Shown piece after piece: positions 1-8,042 of a stretch of DNA of 64,000 nucleotides. The notes under the pieces are model-generated. The model was not told the DNA's origin. It saw nothing but the letters and a program-made list of their open reading frames with translations, and made no database searches. The first letter of the stretch is position 1; every line of letters starts with the position of its first letter. Made by a program: the position numbers and the translations under genes. This DNA comes from Pseudomonadota bacterium (GTDB taxonomy: Bacteria; Pseudomonadota; Alphaproteobacteria; Acetobacterales; Acetobacteraceae), in assembly GCA_021809435.1 (NCBI GenBank), contig JAKBAD010000001.1:1-64000 (forward strand), in the 5' to 3' direction.

Positions 1-8
1 TCGCTCTA

Positions 9-23
9 GGTTCTGTCTGCATT
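9..23 (+). repeat. IS left terminal inverted repeat
   Basis: GGTTCTGTCTGCATT, preceded by the TA target duplication at 7-8. It overlaps the transposase stop codon by one base. Confidence 0.85.
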
Positions 24-454
24 CATCGTAACCAGATCATGGCGCAGGCGAGATGCACGAAGCCCATGAAGGCTTTGACGGTTTTTTCGCATCGGAGGGC
101 GATTCTTCGGAAGCGTTTGAGTTTGTTGAAGAAGCACTCGACCTGATGGCGTTCCTTGTAGAGCCTCCAGTCGATGGGCGGGGTGATTGTGCGGTTGGGA
201 TTGGCCTTGATGTGGGCTGTTGCGCCGAGATCATTGGCGATGAAGGCGCGTAGCGGGTCGGCATCGTAAGCGGCATCGGCGATGACATGACCGACGCCTC
301 GCAGGCCGTTCAGGAGTGTTTTTGCCTGTGGGCAATCGCCGTGATGTCCGGGCGTTGGATGGATGCGCAGAGGCAGGCCCAGCGCATCGACGGCCGCGTG
401 CAGTTTGGTCGTCAGTCCCCCGCGCGAACGGCCGATGGCGGCAGCTTCAGCCCC
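23..454 (-). CDS. IS5-family transposase, downstream frame (orfB, reached by -1 frameshift)
   Basis: The -1 frame relative to orfA, read from the G-run at 454-451. It translates to the C-terminal half of the DDE transposase: the second aspartate in VIADAAYDADPLRAF, the third catalytic residue in RHQVECFFNKLKRFRR (the YREK-like segment), and the usual end at ACAMIWLR followed by TGA at 25-23. With orfA it gives a full transframe protein of about 258 residues. No independent start codon with a good ribosome-binding site was identified, so expression through frameshifting is the likelier route. Confidence 0.8.
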   Translation of the reverse strand, partial: GAEAAAIGRSRGGLTTKLHAAVDALGLPLRIHPTPGHHGDCPQAKTLLNGLRGVGHVIADAAYDADPLRAFIANDLGATAHIKANPNRTITPPIDWRLYKERHQVECFFNKLKRFRRIALRCEKTVKAFMGFVHLACAMIWLR

Positions 455-798
455 CCTTTTGCCCCTGCCGCATCGGCATGGACTTTCGAGATGGTGCTAT
501 CAATCAGGACATATTCAAAATCCGGCGTATCAGCCAGGGTATGGAAAAGTGTCTCCCATACGCCCGCATGAGACCAACGCCGGAAACGCGCATGCACCGC
601 CGTCCATTTGCCAAACATCTCCGGCAAATCTCGCCACCGCGCCGCATTGCCAGCCATCCAAAGGATCGCATCAACAAATAGCCGATTGTCCACACCGCTC
701 CGACCAGGGAGGCCAATACGACCAGGTAAGTAGCCTTCAATACGCTGCCATTGCTCGTCCGTCAGTGTCCGTCTGCTCAAGGCTCGAATCCTCCCCAA
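412..798 (-). CDS. IS5-family transposase, upstream frame (orfA)
   Basis: This 128-residue frame carries the N-terminal transposase region (DUF4096-like, motif LTDEQWQRIEGYLPG) and the first catalytic aspartate in LIDSTISKVHADAAG. Reading in this frame continues into a short unrelated tail after AKGG. The conserved continuation (GAEAAAIGRSRGGLTTKLHA) lies in the -1 frame. The switch point is an A4G6 run at 460-451 on the minus strand, a plausible programmed -1 frameshift site as in other two-frame IS427-group elements. A sequencing or mutational indel in the G-run is the alternative. Confidence 0.88.
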   Translation of the reverse strand: MGRIRALSRRTLTDEQWQRIEGYLPGRIGLPGRSGVDNRLFVDAILWMAGNAARWRDLPEMFGKWTAVHARFRRWSHAGVWETLFHTLADTPDFEYVLIDSTISKVHADAAGAKGGLKLPPSAVRAGD

Positions 799-835
799 GC
801 CTTGAATCAGAACTCCAATACAAAGGGAATCCCCA

Positions 836-850
836 AATGCAGACAGGACC
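836..850 (-). repeat. IS right terminal inverted repeat
   Basis: Read on the minus strand this is GGTCCTGTCTGCATT, one mismatch from the left end. It is followed on the plus strand by TA at 851-852, the second copy of the target duplication. Confidence 0.85.
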
Positions 851-885
851 TAGAGAGAGAAACTCTCGGCCAGGGTCAGGCGGGG

Positions 886-1287
886 TTAATTGATTTCGAT
901 GCCGATGCCGGGGAGGAAAATCGCCGCGCCGTTATGGTGGTGGTGATGGTGGTGATAGACCGGTGGTGGCGGCGGATAATATTCGGGGGGCGGCGGCGGC
1001 GCGTAATATTCGGGCGGGGGCGGCGCGTAATAATCATGGTGGTGATGGTGATGATGGTGATCATCGACCCGCACCAGCGCCGGGCCGGCGGTGGCGGCCT
1101 GGGCGGCGAGCTGGGCGTTGTGGGCGCGCAGGGCATCGAGCGCGTTGGGCACGGGGGCCAGCAGGTCGGCGTAGGAGGCGGCGGCGAGGCTGACATGGCC
1201 GCGAGGCGCCGCCTGTGCGCCGCCCGCGCCGCCAAGGGCCGCGACGCCCGCCAAGGCGCCCAGCAGGCCGGCTGTTTTGCGCTCCAT
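886..1287 (-). CDS. Secreted His/Pro/Tyr-rich small protein, putative metal binder
   Basis: A 133-residue protein with a clear signal peptide (MERK, hydrophobic Ala/Gly/Leu stretch, cleavage near AQAAPRG). After a helical segment of about 45 residues comes a run of eight His, then three YYxPPPPE-type repeats, then seven His and a short hydrophobic end. The His runs suggest Zn, Ni or Cu binding in the periplasm, and the Tyr/Pro repeats suggest an extended stalk. No enzyme domain is visible. The start is supported by AAGGAG 8 nt upstream. It is divergent from prfC. I do not recognise a named family and the metal role is inference from composition. Confidence 0.75.
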   Translation of the reverse strand: MERKTAGLLGALAGVAALGGAGGAQAAPRGHVSLAAASYADLLAPVPNALDALRAHNAQLAAQAATAGPALVRVDDHHHHHHHHDYYAPPPPEYYAPPPPPEYYPPPPPVYHHHHHHHNGAAIFLPGIGIEIN

Positions 1288-1483
1288 TTCAACACTCCTT
1301 TAGTCAAAAACGCATGATGGCTTGTAGGGAGATTTAGTGAGGATTGATTGAAGAGCAAAGACGGTGGGATTGTGGCGGAGGTGGGGCGGCGCATGAAATG
1401 ATGGTTAGAATGCGCGCCCTTGGGTGAGCGCGCGGGCGGGGGGATGGTTTGGCCCGTGGCGGGAAATCTGCTATCGCGCCGCG

Positions 1484-3052
1484 ATGGACCAGACCTTGCA
1501 CTCCCCCGAGGCGCGCCTTGCCGTGCCGCCGCGCCGTACCTTCGCGATCATCTCGCACCCTGACGCGGGCAAGACCACGCTGACCGAGAAGCTGCTGCTG
1601 TTTGGCGGCGCCATTCGCGAGGCCGGCATGGTGAAGGCGCGCCAGGACCGGCGCCAGACCAGATCGGACTGGATGAAGATCGAGCGCCAGCGCGGCATCT
1701 CGGTCACGTCGTCGGTGATGACGTTCGAGTTTGGCGGGGCGGTGTTCAATCTGCTCGACACGCCGGGGCATGAGGATTTCTCGGAAGATACTTACCGGAC
1801 GCTGACGGCGGTGGACAGCGCGGTGATGGTGATCGACGCGGCCAAGGGCATTGAGTTGCAGACCAAAAAGCTGTTCGAGGTGTGCCGGCTCAGGAATATC
1901 CCGATCACCACGTTTATCAACAAGATCGACCGCGAGGGGCAGAACGCCTTCGCGCTGCTCGATGAGATCGCGGATACGCTGCAGCTCGATATTTGCCCGA
2001 TGGTGTGGCCCATTGGCATGGGCGGGCTGTTCAAGGGCTGCTTCGATATCAGGAATGACCGGCTGGTGAGCGCGCGCAAGCCCGGCGAGGAGGCCGCGCC
2101 CCAGGGCTTCGCCATTCCGCCCGAGCAGCAGGCGCAGCTCGATGAGGATGTTGAGCTGATTCGCGCGGCCTATCCCGAGTTTGACCGCGAGGCGTTTGAG
2201 GAGGGGCATCTGACCCCGGTTTATTTTGGCTCGGCGCTCAAGGATTATTCGGTGCGCGAGTTGCTGGAGGGGCTGGTGGCCAATGCCCCGCCGCCCCAGC
2301 CCCGCGCCGCCGATGCCCGCAGCGTGGCCCCCGACGAGGCGCCCGTGACCGGGTTTGTGTTCAAGGTGCAGGCCAATATGGACCCCCAGCACCGCGACCG
2401 CATCGCGTTCACCCGCATTTGCTCGGGCAAGTTCACGCGCGGGATGAAGCTGGTGCATTCGCGCACGCAAAAGCCCATGGCGATTCAGGCGCCGATTTTC
2501 TTCTTCGCCCAGGACCGGAGCTTGGCCGAGGAGGCTTATCCGGGCGATATCATCGGGATTCCCAACCATGGCACGCTGCGGGTGGGCGACACGCTGACCG
2601 AGGGCGAGAAGCTGCGCTTTACCGGGATTCCCGATTTCGCGCCCGAGATTTTGCGCCGCGTGCGCCTGGCCGACCCAATGAAGGCCAAGCAGATGAAAAA
2701 GGCGTTGGAGGATTTGGCCGAAGAGGGCGTGACCCAGGTGTTTCGGCCAATGACCGGGGCGGACTGGATTATTGGCGTGGTGGGGATGCTGCAGCTCGAT
2801 GTGCTGGCGAGCCGGATTGAGGCGGAATATAACGTGCCGATTGGGTTTGAGCAGGCGGCGTTTGATACCGCGCGCTGGATTTCGTCGGACGATACGGCGC
2901 GGCTGAAATTCTTCATCGAGGTGAATAAGAGCGCCATGGCCGAGGACCGCGAGGGGGCGCCGGTGTATCTGGTGCGCAACTCGTGGGAGCTGAACCGGAT
3001 GAAGGAGAATTTTCCGGAGCTGAGCTTCTCGGCGACCCGCGAGCGGGTGTGA
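1484..3052 (+). CDS. prfC: Peptide chain release factor 3 (RF3)
   Basis: Translational GTPase of 522 residues (E. coli RF3 has 529) that recycles RF1/RF2 from the ribosome after peptide release. The G-domain motifs are intact: ISHPDAGKTTLTEKL (G1), DTPGHEDFSEDTYR (G3) and NKIDRE (G4). Domain II and the C-terminal RF3 domain (RPMTGADWIIGVVGMLQLDV) are full length. An in-frame start 60 nt upstream exists, but the ATG at 1484 matches the family N-terminus. The stop overlaps the GTG of the next gene (GTGA), implying co-transcription and translational coupling. Confidence 0.95.
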   Translation: MDQTLHSPEARLAVPPRRTFAIISHPDAGKTTLTEKLLLFGGAIREAGMVKARQDRRQTRSDWMKIERQRGISVTSSVMTFEFGGAVFNLLDTPGHEDFSEDTYRTLTAVDSAVMVIDAAKGIELQTKKLFEVCRLRNIPITTFINKIDREGQNAFALLDEIADTLQLDICPMVWPIGMGGLFKGCFDIRNDRLVSARKPGEEAAPQGFAIPPEQQAQLDEDVELIRAAYPEFDREAFEEGHLTPVYFGSALKDYSVRELLEGLVANAPPPQPRAADARSVAPDEAPVTGFVFKVQANMDPQHRDRIAFTRICSGKFTRGMKLVHSRTQKPMAIQAPIFFFAQDRSLAEEAYPGDIIGIPNHGTLRVGDTLTEGEKLRFTGIPDFAPEILRRVRLADPMKAKQMKKALEDLAEEGVTQVFRPMTGADWIIGVVGMLQLDVLASRIEAEYNVPIGFEQAAFDTARWISSDDTARLKFFIEVNKSAMAEDREGAPVYLVRNSWELNRMKENFPELSFSATRERV

Positions 3053-4689
3053 GAGCTGTGGCGTGGCGCTGGCATTTGGGGGCTATTGGCCTCTATTTGG
3101 CGGCGGCTTATGGCATTATCGCCCATGGCGCGGGGGTGACCACGCAGATTTGGGGCGCAGGGTCGGACGTTTACGCATTCATCTGGTTTTTTGCCTGGTG
3201 GCCTTATGCGGTCTCGCATCATGCCGGGCTGCTATATACCGCGCTGGCTTGGCAGCCTTGGGGCGTTCATCTGGGGTGGACGACCTGCGTGCCGCTGCTG
3301 GCGCTGATATTCGCGCCCGTGACACTGACGCTGGGCCCGGCGGCGGCTTATAATCTGGCCATGCTGGCCGCCCCGGTGGTGAGTGGATTCGCCTCCTGGC
3401 TGTTGTGTCTCAGGTTGACCGGCAACCGCTGGGCCGCGCTGATAGGCGGGTTTTTGTTCGCGTTCTCGGGCTATGAGATGGCCGAATGCTTGGAGGAGCT
3501 GAACCTCGCTTATAATTTCGCGCCGCCTTTGCTGGTGTTGCTGGCGGTGAGGCGGATGAATGGCGAAATTTCGCGTTGGATGGCGATCGGGGGCGTGATC
3601 GCCACGCTGACGGCGGTGTTTTACCTCTCGGTCGAGACCTTCGCCACCACGATTGTGTTTGGCGTGGGCGCTTGGCTGCTGGCCTTGGTTATGTTGCCCG
3701 ACTGGCGCGGCAGGCTGCTGGGGCTGTTGGGCGAGGGGAGCGTGGCGATGGTGGGCGTCGTGCTATGCTGCGCGCCATTTTTGATGCCAATGCTGATGTA
3801 TCGGGATGTGCAGATTCCATTGAGCTGGGCGTATTTTCATGTCGCGCATCTGGGAGGGTTGGTGGTGCCTTCGCCGCGGATCATGTTGACTGATCCGCGT
3901 CTCGGGCGGGAGTGGCAATATGGGTTTTGCGGCTGGTTGCCTGAAAATGACGCGGTGACGGGCTTGCCGCTGATTGCCATGCTGGGGCTGCTGGCGCGCG
4001 AGCGCGGTGGGCAGGCGGCGATGCGGTTCGCGTTTATGCTGCTGCTGGTGATCCTGCTATGCAGTCTGGGGCCGAATTTATGGTGGAACTGGCGCCAGAC
4101 GCCGATTATCTTGCCGTGGCGGCTGGTGGTTGGGCTGCCGCTGCTGGGCTCGGCCTTGCCGGTGAGGTTTTTGGCCTATTCCTCGCTGCTGGTGGCGGTG
4201 TTGTGTGCGCTCTGGCTCGCGGGTGGGCGGCGGCGTATGGCCCTGGGCGCGTTCGCGTGTCTGATGCTGATGCCAGCACCGCACCCGGTGAAGCCCGTGC
4301 CACTGGCGGCGCTGTTCCAGCCGGGACGGTTGCAGGCGGTGGTGGCGATGCCGCATCCACGTGTGCTGATTTTGCCGGGCTGGGATCAGGATGCTTCGCC
4401 GCTTTGGCAGGCGCAGAACCAGTTCGGGTTCGCCGCCACGCGGGGATTTTTGGGTATGCCGCCGGCGAAGGAGATGAAGTTTCCTGGTCTGGTTGATATT
4501 TCATTCGGCCTGCGCCCGGCGGGTGTGGGCGGGCAGATCAGGCAATATTGCTTTGCCACCGGGACGCAATTCGTGCTCGCCCCGCCTGATGTTCAACCTG
4601 ATCTTCTGGCGCTGTTCGAGGGGTTTGGCTGGCCCATGAAACAGGTGGACGGGTTCGCCATTTTCACCGTGCCCCCGGCCGCTCAATAA
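3049..4689 (+). CDS. Multi-pass membrane protein, GT-C glycosyltransferase-like
   Basis: A protein of about 546 residues with roughly 10-12 hydrophobic segments and a soluble C-terminal part of about 110 residues. The N-terminal loop after the first segment holds an acidic and aromatic motif (GSDVYAFIWFFAWWPYA, later WQPWG), as in GT-C lipid-linked sugar transferases. A polymer-modifying or lipid-linked glycosyltransferase is plausible, but no acceptor can be named. The GTG at 3049 overlaps the prfC stop. The gene ends 7 bp inside the convergent tamB gene. Family assignment is by topology and motif only. Confidence 0.65.
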   Translation: MRAVAWRWHLGAIGLYLAAAYGIIAHGAGVTTQIWGAGSDVYAFIWFFAWWPYAVSHHAGLLYTALAWQPWGVHLGWTTCVPLLALIFAPVTLTLGPAAAYNLAMLAAPVVSGFASWLLCLRLTGNRWAALIGGFLFAFSGYEMAECLEELNLAYNFAPPLLVLLAVRRMNGEISRWMAIGGVIATLTAVFYLSVETFATTIVFGVGAWLLALVMLPDWRGRLLGLLGEGSVAMVGVVLCCAPFLMPMLMYRDVQIPLSWAYFHVAHLGGLVVPSPRIMLTDPRLGREWQYGFCGWLPENDAVTGLPLIAMLGLLARERGGQAAMRFAFMLLLVILLCSLGPNLWWNWRQTPIILPWRLVVGLPLLGSALPVRFLAYSSLLVAVLCALWLAGGRRRMALGAFACLMLMPAPHPVKPVPLAALFQPGRLQAVVAMPHPRVLILPGWDQDASPLWQAQNQFGFAATRGFLGMPPAKEMKFPGLVDISFGLRPAGVGGQIRQYCFATGTQFVLAPPDVQPDLLALFEGFGWPMKQVDGFAIFTVPPAAQ

Positions 4690-7600
4690 TCGAACTGGTA
4701 GCTGAGACCGACGCTTGAGGCGGTGCCGGTGGTGGTGGTGCCGGTGCTGCTGTTGAGGTGCAGACCGTGGCCTAGATTGATCTCGACATTGGCGCTGGTG
4801 CCTTGGCCGGTGGTGGATTGGGCGGCGCCGACATAGATGCCCGGCGCGATGTAGCGCCCGGCTTGCACGGTGGGGGCGCCGGTGGAATCTGAGCCGACCG
4901 AGAGCTGGTCGAGGCCGAGTGTGCTGCGCAGCTTGTCGATGGGGTTGAGGGCCGAGCCGACGCCCGAGAGCTGCGCCACCGCCAGCGCCAGCGAGGCCGC
5001 CTGGAAAGGCGAGAGGCTGGAGCTGCTCTGACCAAACAGCAATTGTGCCAGCACTTCATCGGACGGGGCGGGGGGCGTGCTGGTGAGGGTGATGGTGGGC
5101 GCCGCCGCCGTGCCGCCGATGATGAGCGTGGCCGTGCCGGCGCTGGTGGTGGTGCTGGCTTCGATGTCGAGTGTTGGGGCGTAACCCTCGCCGGTGAAGC
5201 TGACCCGGCCGGAGGTGAAGGTGAGCAGATGGCCCGCCAACGTGAGCTGGCCGCGGATGAGCGTGAAGGCGCCGAGCGGCGTGAGTGGGCCCGCGGCGCT
5301 GGTCAGGCGCATATGGCCGCCAAATTCGGCGTTCAGCCCGTCGCCCTGGATGAGGATGTCGCGCGGGGCGTTGAGGGCGATGTCGCAGGACAGGGGGGGC
5401 CAGGGGCTTGGGGGCTTGGGCGGTGGGGGCGGCGCGCCTTTTTGCAAAATGGGTAGCACGGCGATGTTTTCGGGCAGGGATTTGGGAATGGTGATGAGGG
5501 CGCGGCTGATATCGAGCGTGCCGGCGAGCGTGAGGGCGCCGCGCAGCCCGCCGCTGAGGGTGAGCGTGCCGCTGGTGGTGGCGCTGAGCAGGTCGGTTTG
5601 CACGGGCTGGGCGTTGGTGGCGGTGAGGGTGAGGGTGAGCGGCCAGGTGGGCAGGGCGAGGCTGATTTGGCCCTGGCCGTTGAGCGTGCCGTGGCCGGAC
5701 TGGGCGGTGAAGCGGGTGAGGGTGAGGGTTTGGCTGGTCAGGGTGGCGGTGGTGTCGATGTTTGAGAGGTGCAGGCCGGCGCCGATATTGAGCGCATCGC
5801 CCTGGGTGAGGCTGAGGGTGCCGGTGACCCTGGGGGCGCCGATGGCGCCGGTGAGGGTGAGGTCGAGCGCGGCCGTGCCTTTGAGGGCGGTGCCGGAGGC
5901 GTCGAGCCAGGGGTTGAGCAGGGCGGCCTGGGCATGGCCGGTGAGGTGAAGCGCCAGCGGGGCGGTGGCGGTGAGCGGCACCTGGCCCTGGGCGGTGAGG
6001 GCGAGCTTGTCATCGCCGCTGATATGGGCGGTGAGGGTGGCGGTGGTGCCCCGGAGCTGGGCCTGGGCGCTGGCCTGGAGCGGCGGCAGGCCAGAGGTTT
6101 GCGGGGCGGTGACGTTGGCTACGGCGAGGGTGAGGGTGCCGGTGGGGTGGGCGAGCGTGCCGGTGAGCCGGGCGGTGGCGGTGGCGGTGCCGGTGAGCCC
6201 GGCCAGCGCGGGCCAGAGCTTGCCGAGCTGGCGGAGTGGCAGGTTGGCGAGGTTCGCGGTGGCGTTGAGCGCGGGGGTGAATGTGCCCGTGACCGCGCCC
6301 GTGGCGCCGGCCAGGGTGACATGCGGCGCGGTGAGCGCCCAGCCTTGGGCCGTGGAGAGTGTGGCCGGGCCGGTGAGGGCGGCGGGCAGGTTGTTCCAGC
6401 TGGCGGTGAGGGCGGAGAGGGTGAGGCGGTTGGCGGCGCGGGTGAACAGGCCGGTGGCGGTTAGGCTGGCCGGGGCGCCATGCAGGCTTTGCGCGTGGGC
6501 GGTGAGGGTGAGGGGCAGGGCGGAGAGTTTGCCCTTGGCGGTGAAGCGGGCGGTGAGACCGCGCACGCCCCAGAGCCCGCCGGCATTTTGGGTTTGCAGG
6601 CTGGCGGCGATGTCCTCGCCCCCTTGATAGGCGAACTGAGCGGTGAGCGCGCCGGTGAGGCCGTGGGCCTGGGGCAGCAGGGGGGTGAGGTCGGCGAGGT
6701 GGCCGATGGCGAAGGTGAGCGTGCCGGTGGGCAAGGCTTGGGTGAGGGTGAGCTGGCCGGTGGCGTGGAGAGAGCGCCAGGTGGCGGCCGGCAGCTTGGC
6801 CTGGCAGGCGGTGAGGGTGGTGCAGGCAAAGGCGGCGCTGAGGGTGAGTGGCGCGTTGGCGAAGCTGCCGGTGCCGGTGAGCCGGCCCTGAGGGGCGCTG
6901 GGCAGGTGGTTGGCGGTGAGGGTGAGGGCGAAGGGCCCGGCCTTGGGGGCGTTGCGCGCGTCGGCCTGGCCGGTGAGGGCGAGATGGGCGGTGAGGTTGC
7001 CGGTGGGGCCGCTGAGCGCGGCGTGCAGGGTGGCATGGCCGGCGAGGCTGGGCGAGAGCGCGCTGATATCGGGCAGGGTGAGGGTGGTTTCGAGCGCCAG
7101 GGCCTGGGGCGAGAGCGTGCCCGTGGCGGTGAGGCTGGCGCGCGGGCCAGTGAGGGTGAGGGTGTCGAGCGCCAGGGCGGTGCTGGTGAGGTGCGCCTGG
7201 GCGGTGAGCTGGGGGGTGGCGCCCAGCAGGGTGAGCACCGCTGGGGGCGCCGAGGTGAAATGCGGGGCGAGGGTGAGGCCGAGCTGTTCGCCCTGGGCGC
7301 TGGGGGTGGCGGTGACCTGGGCGCTCACCGGGCCGGCGAGGCGGCTGGCGGTGAGGGGGGCGAGGTTGGTGGCGGTGAGGGTGAGGGCGGCGTGGAAGGC
7401 GCCCGGCAGCAGGCCGAGCGTGCCTTGGGCGGTGAGGGTGGTGGCGCGCAGGGGGGCGGTGAGGTCGAGTTTGGCGTTGGCGAGCGGGCCGGTGAGGGTG
7501 AGGTGGCCGGGGGCATCGAGCCGCTGCACGGCGAGGGTGAGTTGGCTGGCATTGTGCAGCCCGCCCTGGGCGCTGAGTGCCATGGGTTCGCCCGCCAGCG

Positions 7601-8042
7601 CCGCGCCCAGGCTGATGTGAGGCAGGGCGAGCTGGCCGACCGAGAGACGCCAGCGCATCCAGCTCAGGCTGGGGCTATGGCTGGTGGTGCCGCCATAGGC
7701 GGGGGGGCGCGGAATGGCGAGCGTTTGGGCGCTGAGCGTGCCAATGGCGAGATGGTGGGAGAGCAGCGCCCAGGGCGACCAGGAAAGCGAGAGGCCGGTG
7801 GCGCTGAGCCAGGGGCCTTGGGGGTCGGCAAGGGTGAGGCTGGAGAGCGCCAGATGGCCGGGCAGGACGCCGTTCAGCCCCTCGATATGCACATAAGGGG
7901 CGGCGCGCTGGTTGATTTGGGTCTCGAGCCAGCTTTGGCCGGGTTGGGTGTTGAGGATGGCCAGCAGGGCGAGAGGCATGACCGCCAGCAGGGCCAGCGT
8001 GGCGAGCGGGCCCCACAGCCATGCGCGCGGCGGGCGGGTCAA
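4683..8042 (-). CDS. tamB: TamB-like inner-membrane translocation/assembly protein (DUF490)
   Basis: 1119 residues. There is an N-terminal membrane anchor (about residues 9-30), a very long Ala/Thr/Leu-rich repeat region forming the extended beta-taco groove (many TLTLTA-type strands), and the conserved C-terminal DUF490 part with phenylalanine-rich end LSYQFDY. TamB spans the periplasm and works with TamA in autotransporter insertion and phospholipid transport to the outer membrane. It starts at TTG overlapping the tamA stop (TTGA), so it is coupled to tamA. The low-complexity coding sequence gives the plus strand an unusual GGTGAGGGT-rich look and long spurious antisense frames. Confidence 0.92.
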   Translation of the reverse strand: MTRPPRAWLWGPLATLALLAVMPLALLAILNTQPGQSWLETQINQRAAPYVHIEGLNGVLPGHLALSSLTLADPQGPWLSATGLSLSWSPWALLSHHLAIGTLSAQTLAIPRPPAYGGTTSHSPSLSWMRWRLSVGQLALPHISLGAALAGEPMALSAQGGLHNASQLTLAVQRLDAPGHLTLTGPLANAKLDLTAPLRATTLTAQGTLGLLPGAFHAALTLTATNLAPLTASRLAGPVSAQVTATPSAQGEQLGLTLAPHFTSAPPAVLTLLGATPQLTAQAHLTSTALALDTLTLTGPRASLTATGTLSPQALALETTLTLPDISALSPSLAGHATLHAALSGPTGNLTAHLALTGQADARNAPKAGPFALTLTANHLPSAPQGRLTGTGSFANAPLTLSAAFACTTLTACQAKLPAATWRSLHATGQLTLTQALPTGTLTFAIGHLADLTPLLPQAHGLTGALTAQFAYQGGEDIAASLQTQNAGGLWGVRGLTARFTAKGKLSALPLTLTAHAQSLHGAPASLTATGLFTRAANRLTLSALTASWNNLPAALTGPATLSTAQGWALTAPHVTLAGATGAVTGTFTPALNATANLANLPLRQLGKLWPALAGLTGTATATARLTGTLAHPTGTLTLAVANVTAPQTSGLPPLQASAQAQLRGTTATLTAHISGDDKLALTAQGQVPLTATAPLALHLTGHAQAALLNPWLDASGTALKGTAALDLTLTGAIGAPRVTGTLSLTQGDALNIGAGLHLSNIDTTATLTSQTLTLTRFTAQSGHGTLNGQGQISLALPTWPLTLTLTATNAQPVQTDLLSATTSGTLTLSGGLRGALTLAGTLDISRALITIPKSLPENIAVLPILQKGAPPPPPKPPSPWPPLSCDIALNAPRDILIQGDGLNAEFGGHMRLTSAAGPLTPLGAFTLIRGQLTLAGHLLTFTSGRVSFTGEGYAPTLDIEASTTTSAGTATLIIGGTAAAPTITLTSTPPAPSDEVLAQLLFGQSSSSLSPFQAASLALAVAQLSGVGSALNPIDKLRSTLGLDQLSVGSDSTGAPTVQAGRYIAPGIYVGAAQSTTGQGTSANVEINLGHGLHLNSSTGTTTTGTASSVGLSYQFDY

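Larger units (their letters stand above)
9..850 (-). mobile_element. IS427-group (IS5 family) insertion sequence, apparently intact
   Basis: A complete 842-bp element. The ends are 15-bp inverted repeats, GGTTCTGTCTGCATT at the left and its near-perfect complement at the right, with one mismatch. Both ends are flanked by TA, the 2-bp target duplication usual for the IS427 group. It encodes a transposase on the minus strand in two overlapping frames (orfA, orfB). The intact ends and complete DDE residues suggest recent activity. It lies between the window edge and a His-rich secreted protein gene, 33 bp beyond that gene's stop, so it may have displaced the gene's original terminator. Confidence 0.9.

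Noticed and set aside
4683-8042. Dense short repeats (GGTGAGGGTGAG) suggesting a tandem-repeat or CRISPR-like array
   Set aside because: They are irregular in spacing and encode Thr/Leu/Ala beta strands of TamB; no spacer-repeat pattern.
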